From contig CM042014.1 in NCBI GenBank assembly GCA_023525715.1, positions 17,696,563-17,760,562 on the forward strand: a stretch of 64,000 nt of DNA, in the 5' to 3' direction. This document shows, one piece after another, positions 21,855 to 33,893 of the stretch (position 1 is the first letter of the stretch; every line of letters begins with the position of its first letter). Under the pieces are notes generated by a model that worked only from the letters and a program-made list of their open reading frames with translations, did no database searches and was not told the origin of the DNA. The stretch is from Cichorium intybus. Lineage: Eukaryota; Streptophyta; Magnoliopsida; Asterales; Asteraceae. Both the position numbers and the translations under genes were made by a program.

Positions 21855-24763
21855 TTATCTAGACACATATACGTGTATAGAAAAATGTAGAGTAATTTAT
21901 AAAAAAATTGTAAAAATTGATTAAATAGGTTATGTATGTCTTAGCTTTCGAAAAAGGCAAAGAGATGCTCTCTCCTTTCTCTCTTTTCTACTTACGGCAA
22001 GTCATTGGGAAATTCTATACGCACGAATACTATTTCTATTTACACGAAGATTTGAAAGAATTGAGTAATTGAATTGATTGATTGACAGACGTCATAACTC
22101 ATATGTTGTGAAATAATATATGTTACATTTAAAGTTATCAATTTTTCATATATACTACCGTATTATCTATTCATTTAATTCTCGTTCTTTTTTTGGACGG
22201 GATGTACGTTTTTTTTTGGGGTTGTTTTTTTGGTGTAACACACACACTCCCAAAACCCTTTCCCTTCATTGCCTCAACGGAGATTTATTCTAGAGTTATC
22301 CTCTCCACCGCCTCCTCCACTATTTGCTCTCCATCTACGTTGATTTCGCGTCACCCACCATTTGTTCTCCACCTCCTCGATTTGGTGTCGGTGATTGGAT
22401 CAGCCCCCAAATAACGCCACTAAGCGACCACCATCGTCACTGTTAGTCGCTCTCACTGCAATCGAAGCCATCTACGAATACACATGTTTGGTTTACTACA
22501 ATTGACGCCATCTCCCCCAAACCGACGTTTAATCGTGGCAACCCTAATCGGTAAACTAATCGTCAATCTCCGCTGAACAATGATCAAAGAAGGAGATGCA
22601 AAATAGGTAATTTTCTCTCCTGATTTACAAAATTTATATCGTCAATATCGTTCCGCGCTTCCATTTTTGAGACTTCTAGGTGTTCTTCCTCCCTCCCTTT
22701 TCTCCCTCTTCCGTTATCTGATGTACAACATTTGCTTCCGGTAGAAATCAGTATGCGGTCATGGAGCTTTCCGCTTCACTTCGTCATCTCCGACTCCGCT
22801 AGAAGAACGGTACGACCTCTCAAGTCCTCAAAAAGTATAGTGCCGGAAGTAATTCGTAGTAGGATATTGAAACGTCAAACCCTTTCTGCAGAAAAAAAGC
22901 TTTCTAGGTTTGTCTTCTGTCTCTTATTACTCACATGATCCTTAATCCTGCCCATCGCCCTCACCAAAATCGTCGCTGCTACAACCAAATACTGCTTTGC
23001 TCACTGGAGACTAAGGTACTCATTCTATTTCATGTCTGTTTTTCTAAATCATGGATTAACTTTGGATCTTTTTCTTGACCAGGGCCATGGTTCCGCTTCT
23101 AGGATTTAAGTGAAGAAGATGGAGTACGGATTTACAGTGGTAGGGGCTTGATTTGGTTTCCACTATCGAATCACTGGGGATAATAGGTACCGATTTACAA
23201 GCTACTTAAAAACGACAACATATTGAACAAAACCAAATTTAATTTCGCTTAATCAGCCACTTGAAATCCAGCAACCTTCATCTTCTCTCTTTCTGACCAA
23301 ATCTTCAGCACCTTTAACCATCTCTAGAAAACCGTAGATGCCTGTCAGTGTTCTCTTTTAAAATCATCGTCATATTAGCCCTCCTTACTGCGGTTACAAC
23401 CATCCTCTGCTATCACCGAAAATGTTCAAAGAGTGAAAGTTCTATGAAATTTCTCACAATGTTAAAACAAATTTTCTTTGTTTTGAGATTCATACTGTTA
23501 CTTCCCTCACAGCCAACGTCACCCACCACCACCACCTTCGTCGTCTCTCTCTATAAGAATGTAAGTTTTGAGTTTCATATTCGTGTTATTAGGAAATTTT
23601 CTAAAAATGTTGCTGATTTGGGTCCAGATTAGGTTCATATATTGTTAATGTTGTGGTATCTTCTATAAATCAAGGATCATGTTGCAAATCTTATGGTTGT
23701 ATTATACGTGAGGCTTCAAATACCATTAGTATCTATGAAATATTAAACAACTGGTTCTGTCAACTGGGTTCAATTAATATCTTCAGATTCAAACCTTATG
23801 ATTTTACTAACAACTGGTTCTGTCACTTTTCCTATAATCCTTTAATATATTGGAAAAATTAGAACTTATAAATGATGAACATTAGAAGCTAAGTGTGGCG
23901 ACTGGACAACTGGCTTTAGTTTTGCACTTCACTTGATTTGAGTTTTGTCAAAGTTATTTTTTGTTATTTTCAGTTTCAGATTGATTGGTATCAATATGTT
24001 TTTCATATATCGTTTTTTCTACGATTTCAACAGGTCGGAAATCAAGCTGAGATGCAGCAAGTCAACCACTATTAAACATAGTTTTCATGTTTGGTTTAAA
24101 GGAAAATATACTGTGGTGAGTTTAATTGAAATATCAAAAAATAAAAACAATTAAACAAATTTGTGATCAAGACTGGCTTAATTTTACTTTGTATTTACTT
24201 ATTCGGAGCAAAAAAAAAAGAAAACTATTGTACCAATAATCATCTGAGCTTTAGAATCATGTATCAAAAGGACCATGGGACTGATTCATCTTGAAATGTT
24301 GATTAAAATAAAAAAGAATTGAAATGTGATTATTTGACAAGTTGATTTTTTCATGCGGTATAAAGACAAAAAGGAAGGATTAGTAAAGCTAGAGAATGAT
24401 CTCGAACAAGATTAGCGGACTGTCTTTGCATATCAGGTAATATATAAAGGTATATATAGCTATTGTCGACACTTTGTCTCGGAGAAGAGGAATGCTCCCT
24501 AGCGAATTTACGTCTCTAATGTTCAACAACCCGTAATAATTTCATCTCAGTATTTATAAGCTATGGGTCGATTATCTCTTTTGTTTTTATTATTTTCGTT
24601 GGTAATCTAAAGCATTATGTGTTTATACAAATATTGATTTATAAAAAAAATTAAACAATTAAAATATAAAATTAAATACATTTGATGTTATCTAATTATA
24701 TGGGTGTCTTTCCTTATTCATTCAAAATGCATTAACTTGAGTACGAGAGCAACTTCATTTCAG
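21855..24763. other. Decayed DNA upstream of the AAA-ATPase pseudogene, no gene recognised
   Basis: CT-rich, CDS-like composition around 22240-23000 suggests ancient genic sequence, but no family could be recognised and frames are short. The left boundary of the Helitron that ends at 26420 may lie here; I could not identify it. Confidence 0.4.
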
Positions 24764-26389
24764 CAGCCGTCCCTCCCGGTGAAACCGGTATCAAGTTTGA
24801 TGACATTGGTGCCCTTGACTCTTGAGGATGTGAAAACCGCATTACATGAACTTGCCATTCTTCCAATGAAAAGACCCGAACTTTTCTCTCGTGGAAACCT
24901 ATTGCGGGTACTTTTGGTGCATTATTTCTTCTTCTTCAATCTTCACTTTCCGTAGCTAACAATAAGCCTTTGTCAGCCTTATAAAGGAATTTTGCTTTTC
25001 AGGCCCCTGGAACCGGGAAAACACTTCTTGCCAAGGCACTTGCAACTGAAGCAGGTGCCAACTTTATTAGCATGACTGGCTCCACACTTACATCTAAGGT
25101 AGTTGCCCATTCTTTAACCCCAAATTTCTGAAAAATAGCAGCCTACTTTCTCTTTTTTTTTCATTGATTTGCTAATGTTTGTGGTTGTTTCCTGTGATAT
25201 TTAGTGAGATGATTCCTCTATTGGTGCTAAAATTTTGATTTTGATTGTTATTTTTTATGCAGTGGTTTGGTGATGCTGAAAAGCTTACAAAGGCCCTCTT
25301 CTCCTTTGCCAGCAAGTTGGCCCCAGTAATTGTTTTTGTTGATGAGGTGATATTTAATTTCCATATCGAAAATATCCCTTGAAGTAACATCCTTATGTTT
25401 ATGTTTTCTAATTTGGTTGAATGTTATTTGGTGGATGTTGAACATGTTGATCGTTTTCTTGGTGCCCGTGGTGGGGGCTTTGACCATGACGCTACAAGAA
25501 GAATGACAAAACGAGTTCATGGCAGCATAGGATGGATTGAGATCAAAAGATAGTCAAAGGATTGTCATTCTTGGCGCCACAAATTGACCCTTTGATCCTG
25601 ATGATGCTGTCATCTGATGGTTACCAAGAAGGGAACATATAATTTTTTACAATTGACGTGTTTTTAAAAACTTTGGTGTAATGCTTACGAGGTTTGGTTT
25701 TAGGATATATGTGGACTTGCCAGATGCGGATAATAGATTGAAGATACTAAAAATATTTCTTGCCAAAGAGAACGTAGAACTTGGTTTTGATATACGAAGT
25801 CTTGCAAACGCAACTGAAGAATACTTGGGGAGTGATTTAAAGGTAATATTCCCATTTACTATTACGGGGCTGTTTATTTTTCCTTTTTTCCCATTTAAGC
25901 CCTTTATGGCTAAAGTAACCGAATGGGTTGTATTGCTGCGGCATATAGACCTGTTCAAGAACTTTTAGATGACGAAAAGAAAGTAAGCTTCTTTCAGCCT
26001 TATAACTAATTCATCTTTGTGTTATGTGTTTCTGTTTTTATTTTACCTGTCTTGCTAAATCATTTTTTACAAAAAAAAAACTCATTAATCCCATTTTTCA
26101 GGGAAAGAAAAACGATATAACTCCAGCATTAAGACCACTTAATTTGGACGATTTCATTCAATCCAAAGCCAAGGTAAACTTTCATGATCTTGCGTTTATT
26201 ATGTTTGTTAGCCTTCCTTCCCTAAAATTCAAATAAACACACGTTTCTTTTTTGATAACTTTATATCCTCGGATGATATAGGTGGGCCCATCTGTTGCTT
26301 ATGATGCAACAAGCATGAACGAACTCAGGAAATGGAATGAGCAATACGCAGAAGGTGGAAGCAGGGGAAAATCACCATTTGGATTTTGA
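24764..26389 (+). pseudogene. AAA-ATPase (plant ATAD1/MSP1-like clade) C-terminal half, decayed
   Basis: Exon-like blocks in order encode GIKFDDIGAL, ILPMKRPELFSRGNLLR, Walker A APGTGKTLLAKALATEAGANF, WFGDAEKLTKALFSFASK with Walker B PVIVFVDE, IYVDLPDADNRLKILKIF and AAAYRPVQELLDDEKK. The C-terminus is MNELRKWNEQYAEGGSRGKSPFGF, followed by TGA. This end closely resembles Arabidopsis At3g19740/At1g50140-type AAA proteins (from memory). There are frameshifts after GAL (about 24825) and at Walker A (about 25003). A third follows ATRRM, and the block after it carries three in-frame stops. The N-terminal half is absent. The stop codon lies two bases before a Helitron 3' end, so the copy looks captured. 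It is not functional. Confidence 0.85.
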
Positions 26390-26390
26390 T

Positions 26391-26420
26391 GAACCCGTGC
26401 ATAGCACAGGACCCCACTAG
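26391..26420 (+). mobile_element. Helitron 3' terminus (hairpin + CTAG)
   Basis: CCCGTGC-ATA-GCACAGG forms a stem with one mismatch, followed by ACCCCA and CTAG, then T. This is the Helitron 3' end structure (subterminal hairpin, CTRR, insertion before T). Two related ends occur at 29910 and 37837. Confidence 0.7.
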
Positions 26421-27236
26421 TATCTATTTAATCCGCGTGATTTTTGGTATACAGTGTTACTTTTTTTTGTCACCCGGGTTTATGTGGATCCGTTTTTGGA
26501 CCCGTTGTCTTTCCACCGCCCCAACTACCTACCCATATCAAAAAGCAAAAGAAAATTGGGGAAAGAAGAAGGGGAGTCGGGAGAGACGACATCGACACAC
26601 ACCACACACACACTCGTGCGTGTGAGACTGCGACCGGGAGGGAGAAGGAGGTTCGAGCAGCATTTCTGAGCAGCTGAGGAAGGAGAAGAAGCGGCGCAGC
26701 AGCGGTCATCGGCGGCGATTTTGAGGAGTCAAACAAACGTCGCCGGTGTTGGAGAAGCCCGAAGTTCCGGAATCGCCGTTGCTTTACTTAGAAAGAACCA
26801 CTGGTCGCCGGAACTGTACTGGAGAAAACGATCATATTGAAGTGGACGAAGTCATTCCCGTTACTGTCGTTGCCGCCGTCAGGAAAGACGTCGCCGTCCT
26901 CAAGGGCACCTCCATTGGCGTGGGAAGGAAGGAGCCCTAGCCTCTGTCCGGCCCTCCCTACTTCAATGAAAGGGGGGAAGAGCCTCCCTCTTGCATAACT
27001 CCCCCGAACAGCCCAGAAAGCATCAGATTAGGGACGAGAAATGGATGTGTCGGTGGAAGAAAATGGATCAAACTTGGATCCAAAAAACCCACGACCCGCC
27101 AGGTTTTTGTTAGTTTTGCAGTTCAATTGAGGTTAAGGTGTCACAAGCAGCAACTGCAGGTGACTTAAACTATTGTTATATGTTTCTTCTTCTTAAATGT
27201 TATTATATTTTTTCTGATCAACATAATGGTGTCTAG
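26421..27236. other. GC-rich genic-looking DNA, gene not recognised
   Basis: Around 26560-26940 the composition is GC-rich and codon-like, with a plus-strand frame starting LEKPEVPESP. It may be a captured 5' exon or UTR, but no family is recognised. Confidence 0.4.
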
Positions 27237-27520
27237 ATCTATCTGGAAGAAAGGATCCAAGAAGCAGATAGTTTAAATTCTAAAATTGAAATGCAATTAT
27301 CCAATGAGAAAGAGCAATGCAGAAGGTATTTCATGCTTTATAACTAATCTTTAATCCTTTTATTACTTTTAAACCTTTTCACTTACACCCTTTTTCAGCT
27401 TTCTTACAAATATTAGTTTTTTTATACATACATCATTTCCTCCAAAATTAGGAAGTTTTTAGGTCAGAAGGTCGTCTTCAAAGACTCGGGAAACAGCTTG
27501 GTTGTTGGATTCGCAGGTGA
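27237..27520 (+). pseudogene. CCCH zinc-finger protein (C3H13-like) coiled-coil exon fragments
   Basis: Exon 27237-27325 is bounded by AG and GT and encodes IYLEERIQEADSLNSKIEMQ then LSNEKEQCRR. A second exon from 27452 encodes EVFRSEGRLQRLGKQLG and then meets a stop. Both segments match the coiled-coil part of plant zinc finger CCCH domain-containing protein 13 types (YLEE..QEADSL, RLQ.LG.QLG). The zinc fingers themselves are absent, and the segment between the two exons is missing. It lies between two Helitron 3' ends in the same orientation, so capture is likely. Identification is from memory of the family. Confidence 0.5.
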
Positions 27521-29270
27521 TGGAATACACACATCTGTTATCAAATTTGAGGTATTTTATTCTTAACTCTTTAGCAAAATACCTAAAATCTGAAAAATAG
27601 CACCGGTAGAAATGAGAATCAGACCTGGTCCTTCTTATACTACCTGGTGCTCTTTGTTTAACCCGATCATTTTGTTAACGGCGTCATAGTTTGTAAATAA
27701 GGACAAATATAACAACTTACTTTGAAAATAATGACCAATGGCATCATACTTTGCAATGACAGAATTGGCAAAGAATTGAACAGACTGCTTAGGGTCTTGG
27801 AGAATTAAATTTGAAGTAACAAGTGCAAATGGACATACGCCATTTATTTCTGTAAGATGTCTTCACGTTCTTATTGCTGGGAGTTCGTTTTGAAGAGGTT
27901 TTTGATTTTGGTTCGTTGGTATGTACTGGTATCAGTTGTAGCTTTTGATTTTTTACAGAAAAAATGGACGCTGGACCTCCTATAAAGGAAGTGGTTTGTT
28001 GACTACGCTTTAACCGTTTAACCACTGTGAGTTTTTGAAGAGGTTTGTTGACAATCCTTTAATCATTTCACCAATGAAATATATATCGGGCTTCGATTGT
28101 AGGTTTACAAAGAAGTTTTACAGAAAATATTCACCAATGTAACTAAATTCATCATTTAATTTTCAGTTTATAAATTTATGACTACCATTTAACCATTTCC
28201 ACAATTTTATTTTAGTATGATATTTTCTCTCGAGGACGCTGCAAAAATATTGCTTAGTGATTCTCAGAATCCATCACTAACAACAACTAAAAACTTGGGG
28301 GTCATTTAAAATGGGGGACGAAGTCAACAAGACAGTGCCAGGTAAGGGAAAAATGGTCCTCCATTTAAAAAATTAATGCTTTTAACATAATTAAAAATAT
28401 TATACATTATAATTAAGCAAATAATTTCATGATAAAATCAAGAGAAAAATTGATGGACAAGAAGGTGTCTACGAAAATAGATCCTATCAAGAAACGGATG
28501 TATTTTCGGGAGACCGCATAATAGAAATTGAGTACCAGTGTGATCTTCCCATTGGCACATGTTGGACTTGAATTCTTCGCCTTTTGGTTATCATTAACAT
28601 TGATTTATCAAATACATATCAATAAGTTTAACCATCCGTGTTCCTTTATGGGTGGTGGTGATATGATCATTTCAATAATCTTTATTGGGTGTGAAAAATT
28701 TGCAGTTATGCCAAAGATTCTTCATACCCTTTTTGAAATGTTGAAAATTTATTTAACTGCACTGAATGTAGACTCTAGAGTACTAATTGGGTGATCGATA
28801 TTGGCCTTTTCAATGTTGCAGACTGATTGAAAACTTCAAAAACCAATTTTCACTATATAATGCAAGGTAATTTGTTCTAAATTAAGTGAACGTTGTGATA
28901 AATTCAATCATTAGGGACATCTGGGATCATAAGAGAAGGAGGTACTTATTATTATTCAACTTTTCTTTACTTTGTGATCATGAGTATCATAGGGCAACGA
29001 CTGTCATGCTGGACCTACACGGCACAATAATTGCTTCCGATTTATGTATTTTTCCAGAGTTGGCAGGATATCATTGGAATCGGAATTCAATTCCATTCCA
29101 ATCCCATCCTGCATTTGGTTACATATGAGTACAAAGTTGATTTCCGTTGGAATAAACAAAATCCTTCTCTGTACTTGTGTTTGCCATTTGTGTGTATACT
29201 TTTGGTTTGAAAATTTGAATGACATTACCAATTTGTAACAACACTTTAATGTCTGGACTACTTTTCCCAG
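27521..29270. other. AT-rich DNA between captured fragments, nothing recognised
   Basis: No convincing exon. A palindrome-rich patch GGAATCGGAATTCAATTCC lies near 29076-29100. Confidence 0.4.
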
Positions 29271-29590
29271 GGTGTCGAAATGTTTTTGGTTTGGGGAACT
29301 ATTCAAATGGAGCCGGTCGTGGTGCTGGACATGGCGGTAGAGGGGGTAGCGGATGGTATCATGGAAGGCTGAGTGAATGTGGCACAACTTACGGGAGACC
29401 AGATCTTCCCTGTGAATTGGAAAGCGGTGAGTCTGTTGGTCGTGTTGCTGGTGGTGGAATGATCGGTAAACTTTATTATATCATTGAACCTGAAATCTTG
29501 ATTTATTATATAAATATATAGTCACTCTGTTTTATTTATGGTAGTGATGGGATCTAAACAATGTCCTCTTTCAAAGCTTGATATATACGC
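29271..29590 (+). pseudogene. Glycine-rich protein (At5g47020/At5g11700-like) exon fragments
   Basis: Exon 29271-29465 encodes GAGRGAGHGGRGGSGWYHGR, then TYGRPDLPCELESG and AGGGMI. A GT donor follows, and an in-phase exon from 29545 encodes VMGSKQCPLSKLDIY. The order GxGGHGGxGG, DLPCELGSG, AGGGxIVMGS, PLSxLxxxG matches the extracellular glycine-rich module of large plant proteins of this type. Flanking exons are missing, and unrelated sequence follows. The Helitron 3' end at 29910 lies 320 bp downstream in the same orientation. Confidence 0.55.
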
Positions 29591-29880
29591 ATTTATGACA
29601 TCTTCATCTTATAAGGATGCATTGGGACCCGCTATCGTCTTTTTGAGGGAACATATGAAGAACATTGAAAGGGAATACTATGTTTATTAAAACCATGTAT
29701 ACCCACACAAGCATGTCCTTTACAACGCTTTTTTAGACAATATTAAATTGTCCTTACAGTTTTGGCATGTGGTAGGTATGAGAAAGCAATTGACCCTGAT
29801 GAAGAATTTTTGCAAGATATTAAAATTAAAAGTACTATGCTATAATATAACCGGTTTGAAAAATGCAAGTTTTCACCCCG

Positions 29881-29910
29881 ACCCGTGCATATGCACGGGT
29901 TGCCCACTAG
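29881..29910 (+). mobile_element. Helitron 3' terminus (perfect hairpin + CTAG)
   Basis: ACCCGTGCATATGCACGGGT is a perfect 20-bp palindrome, followed by TGCCCA and CTAG, then T. The stem sequence is shared with the ends at 26420 and 37837, so all three belong to one family. Confidence 0.8.
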
Positions 29911-30179
29911 TTATTCTTTATATGGTATTAATCTTTTATTATTCATAACTTTAAATAAATAATAATAGTGTAGAGCCTCTTACATTTATCTATATTTGTG
30001 AAAAAATATTTTTATTTTTAAATATTTCATTTTATATTTTAACAATTTAATATACTAATATGTCATTTTATTTTTTAATAATTTGATATATTTGTGATAT
30101 TAATTTATATATTTTTTATTAATTTAATATAATTGTACATATAACTTTGCGGCAATATGTTATTGTCTATATTTTGAAC

Positions 30180-30370
30180 AATATATATCGCAAATATAAC
30201 CTGTATGCGTTGTTGAGGTCGATCGGATATTGAGCATCTGAAGCGTACTCGTATGATCCCGAGGTCCTAACCCATCGTTGCTCCGGTAAGCTCCCCGACC
30301 CATCTCTTCCTGTAATAGTGGTCTTCAATGTTTTTGACCGTTTCGAAACACCTTCTATTTTCGGGAATAA
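30180..30370 (-). pseudogene. Relic of a PIF/Harbinger-type ORF1 (NAM-associated domain)
   Basis: Minus-strand codons YEYASDAQYPIDLNN parallel NNYASDGRDPIDLED of the relic at 48800-49549. DNA near 30290-30320 (ACCCATCTCTTCCTGTAATAGTGG) parallels that relic's upstream part, but the order is rearranged. Only a scrap remains. Confidence 0.4.
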
Positions 30371-30775
30371 CATCAATTATTGGATTTACGCGATCTCATG
30401 CGACACTCGCCTATGGAACGTAATGTTGACTTGATGATATAATCGCATGTTACGTACGTCCGTACAACATAATTTAGCCGGTTATTTTGTATTTTTTCGT
30501 TTTTTAATTTATCTGTTTAATTATGTTCGTTTATATCTGTTTGGTTACGCTTGTTTATGTTCAACTAGTATCTAAGATATAATTGTATGTCATAAACCTG
30601 TATAATTTTTTATAATATTTATAACATACAAAAATGTATGTCATGTTTTAGTGTCATAAAAAAAAATACACGGAGTACACTTTAAAAATATTTATGTTAT
30701 CTTTATAAAATCGTTGTCGTCTTTTAATTTATTAAAATATATAACATTAATTTATTATTTGAGTTTCTCTTTTAC

Positions 30776-31260
30776 GATTTAGTTAATCCGAACGTCTAAA
30801 CCGAAACCCGATTAACTCGTAAACCAAACAACCGTCTAAACCAAGTAATATTCGGTTTAACCGATTGGCATTAGTCGATTTCCTGTCAATTTTTGGGTTA
30901 ACATTATGCATAAATAAGCATTAGCTTATTTACGTAATGTATAATGGACTCGTTTGTTTACAACCACTACCGTTTATTTATGCTTATTTGTTAATTATCA
31001 TTCACGAGTTATATATATTCATTAGTTTACGTTCTTTTATTCGTTTATTTAATGAATAAGAATGATGAGTTCGTTCTTTTATTCGGTTTTCGGTTCGGTT
31101 CGATTTTTTATGATCAAGAGTAATGTTAGGGGTAAGCATGGTCCGGAGACCGGATCGAAACAGAATTAACATTTTTCTAAAAACCGAAAACCGGGCCGAA
31201 ATTGTATATTCGGTTTGGGTCGGTTTTCGGTTCGTTTCGGTTTCTCCGATCCATACTCGT
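30776..31260. repeat. CCGAAACC/GGTTTCGG-rich degenerate repeat
   Basis: Runs of AACCGAAACC and TCGGTTTTCGGTTCG occur at 30776-30880 and again at 31080-31255, with AGGGGTAAGCATGG near 31128 as a possible hAT-like end. Boundaries are unclear. Confidence 0.35.
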
Positions 31261-31415
31261 CTTAGTTTAAACAAATATAGATCTCTATTTATTAAAATAT
31301 AAAATGAAAATTTTATCATTTAGAATAAAAAACAAATAATAAAGATTATATATACTTTTTGTAACGAATATGGACAAAAAATTTCAGGCGTGAAAGTTTA
31401 ATTTGAAAACTAATA

Positions 31416-31670
31416 CTCCCTCCGTCCCAAAATGATAGTCCATGTTTCTTTTTTAGTTTGTCCCAAAATGTTAGTCCACTTCTAAATATAAATGACATCT
31501 TTACCAAAAATACCCCTAACTGTAATTGTAACAGCCAACACATCTAGTGCTGGCATTAAATGCAAACAAAGGGTAAAACAGTCATTTTGTGGGAAAAAGT
31601 TAGATGCATTTAATGTTTTCTTAATCTGTGTGTTTTTTGTCTGTGGACTATTATTTTGGGACGGAGGGAG
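31416..31670. mobile_element. Stowaway-type MITE (Tc1/mariner)
   Basis: The left end CTCCCTCCGTCCCAAAATGA and the right end TTTTGGGACGGAGGGAG are inverted repeats, flanked by TA on both sides (31414-31415 and 31671-31672). Length is 255 bp, with no ORF. The CTCCCTCCGTCCC terminus is diagnostic for Stowaway. Confidence 0.95.
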
Positions 31671-32129
31671 TATAATTATAAGAATATTTAATATAAATTT
31701 ATAAATACCACCTTTGATTAAACATTAATGACATAAATAAGTTTGAGAGGAATTTAATTTACTTTATTGCAAGTGGATTAATTTTGTCAGTTTACACTAT
31801 CCCTGTAATTCTTCTATAGTTAAATGTGAGCAAGTTTCTAGAAGGATTGATAGGGTGGGAGGGTTTTGGGAGTTTTTAGCGGGGTGCCTCTTTTCTTCCG
31901 ATCTTCTATCGCCATCTGTTAAACAGGTGTCTTCTTCCCCTTCTTTCTTCTCCTGCTTCGTTGTTCCTTCTTATCCTCCTTCGTTGTTCAACAAATTGAT
32001 TTCTATCTCCATGAATTTCTTCCGTTTCTTTCTTTCTCGATTTCTTCCCTAATTTCTTTCTCCGTTTGATTGACAGACAAATTTGGGATAGAGGTTTTGT
32101 GTTCATCAATGGAGCGAAGTTATGCATAG
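31671..32129. other. Leader-like DNA before the DUF632 fragment
   Basis: CT-rich sequence at 31880-32050 (TTCTTCCCCTTCTTTCTTCT) resembles a gene 5' UTR. No coding exon recognised. Confidence 0.4.
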
Positions 32130-32840
32130 GCCGGAGACAACACTCGGAAATTATACGAGAGAAAATGCAGCCAATTGAGGAATCAAGATGTCTAGGGAGA
32201 CGAGGGAGTTACTATTGACAAAACACGAGCTGCAGTTAAAGACTTGTACAGTCGGATCTTGGTTGCAATTCGAAGTGCTGAATCGATTTCTGAAAGAATC
32301 GAGAAACTCAGAGACGAAGAATTACAGCCCCAAATCATCGAACTCTTACATGGGTAAGTACCATGTATCTATCATGTACAATTCCAGATACTAATTCGTG
32401 AAAGAAATGATGTTTTCGATAACCCGTGTCGTATTTTGTGCGCATTAGTACAATCTGGCGTATTTGTGCATTTAAAACTTGTACTATATGCAATAAAAGC
32501 GGTACTTCATTAAGAAACCATCTTCTTGGTAACCGATAAAGAAAGCGATCTTTTCAATAACCCATGTCGTGTTTTCTGTAGCATGATGAACATGTGGAAG
32601 GCTATGTTGGAATCACACGAAATTCAAAACAAGATCATGAACGAAGTCAAACTGTTCACCTGTCCGACATACGGAAAATTCTCAAACAACAATCACCGTC
32701 TCGCAACCCTACAGGTCGAGGCGGAGCTTCAAAACTGGCGGACATGTTTCCGAAATTACCTCACTGCACAGAAACAATACGTCGGAGCTCTTTACAGTTG
32801 GCTTTCAAAATTCATAGTTCCTGAAGTCGAATTCTACTAA
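32130..32840 (+). pseudogene. DUF630/DUF632 (NRG2-like) gene fragment, two exons, one stop
   Basis: Exon 32130-32353 encodes KLYERKCSQLRNQDV, an in-frame TAG, then KTRAAVKDLYSRI and ERIEKLRDEELQPQIIELLH, ending at GTAAG. Exon 32582-32840 continues in phase with MWKAMLESHEIQNKIM, LATLQVEAELQNWRTCF and LSKFIVPEVEF, then TAA. These are hallmark segments of the plant DUF632 domain (NRG2/bZIP-like proteins with a nuclear or plasma-membrane regulatory role). Both the N-terminal DUF630 and the C-terminus are missing. It is non-functional because of the stop and truncation, and is probably captured by the Helitron ending at 37837. Confidence 0.8.
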
Positions 32841-33698
32841 AAAAGCCAAAACTCTTATCAGAATTGCTATTGAGTTACAATTAAACTATGTTGTCGCTTT
32901 TATATTGGTTTAGGTTTTGTGTGGTTCATTCTTTCATTAAAAAAGAAGATGTACATGTATCAATTTGGACAATATGCATGGATACATATGATCCTGATTC
33001 CTGATTGTAGTTTATCTTGAGGATTCAAGGCAAGCTTACTTTTCATCTACTGTATATTTTATGCATAAAAATCCATAGGTTGCTGATTTTTGTAGTTGCT
33101 TGTATTTCTTTTGCAGGTATGATATTCATGACAAGATGTTCTGCACACATTGTTAGAAATCTGGAGAAGAAGAAGAAGAAGCAGATGTGATGCCTAATGA
33201 AAGCACGAAGGATTGTGTTGATGAAGAGGATATTGGGGGATTTGCAGGTATTTCTGGATGCTTGCATAAGTTAAAAAATTCAGAGAAATAGGTTAATTGA
33301 ATGGTATATTAATTGTGGTTAAATGCTATATTTTTGTAAGTAATTTGTTGTAATCCTCCAGGTTGGTACCCCTTTGGAAGAGGATGTAGGTAGCTGGGGT
33401 CATCATTCTTCTCCAAATACAGTACCTGCTACTATTTTTCAAGCATCAATTAGAGATGAGGTAATTACAAATTAGAACCTTTTTGAAATCTATAGATATT
33501 CTGTAATGGATTTAGGAAATTATAGTTTCATGTACTGAAATAATACCACTTTTGGGAAGAGCCGCTTCTTTCTTGCTTGATAGGGGGCGTAAAATAAAAA
33601 AATGACTTTTTGGAGATTAAACCTGTAAACCCTTGTACCTAAAATAAAAAATTACTTTTTGGATATTAATCGGAAGTTGATTTTGGTTTCATTTCTAG
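32841..33698. other. Intronic/intergenic filler between captured fragments
   Basis: Exon-like bits near 33118-33250 (EEEEEADVMPNESTKD) and 33360-33460 (PLEEDVGSWGHHSSP) have plausible splice sites, but no family was recognised. Confidence 0.35.
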
Positions 33699-33819
33699 GT
33701 CAAAGAAGACACATATCTGTTTGTGATTGATGAAGTTGGTAAAATGGAGCTGTTTAGTTCATCGTTCTTCCCTGCAGTTCTTAGGGTTCTGGAATCTAAC
33801 AAACCATTTCTAGCTACCT
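33699..33819 (+). pseudogene. NTPCR/THEP1-like nucleoside-triphosphatase exon fragment
   Basis: After an AG acceptor the frame reads VKEDTYLFVIDEVGKMELFS and SSFFPAVLRVLESNKPFLAT. This matches the Walker B region (IDEVGKMELFS) of cancer-related nucleoside-triphosphatase homologues (THEP1 family). The P-loop exon and the 3' part are absent. It is one exon in a mosaic of unrelated fragments, on the same strand as its neighbours. Confidence 0.7.
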
Positions 33820-33847
33820 AATTTAAGTTCATATATTGTTATCGTAG

Positions 33848-33893
33848 AGTTACAATCGACAACAACTCATCTCCAGATGCAACAGTTATCCAG
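33848..33893 (+). pseudogene. Possible ACT-domain (ACR) protein exon scrap
   Basis: RVTIDNNSSPDATVIQ precedes a GT donor. It resembles the first strand of ACT repeats in plant ACR proteins (PRVVIDN..C..AT.V.V). Only about 15 residues remain, so the call is weak. Confidence 0.35.

Noticed and set aside
22193..23640. CT-rich ORFs considered as a signal-peptide gene
   Set aside because: Short, no conserved motif, no consistent splice model; left as unrecognised decayed DNA.
27789..28025. 78-codon minus-strand ORF
   Set aside because: Lys/Ser-rich low-information frame with no family resemblance, between captured fragments.
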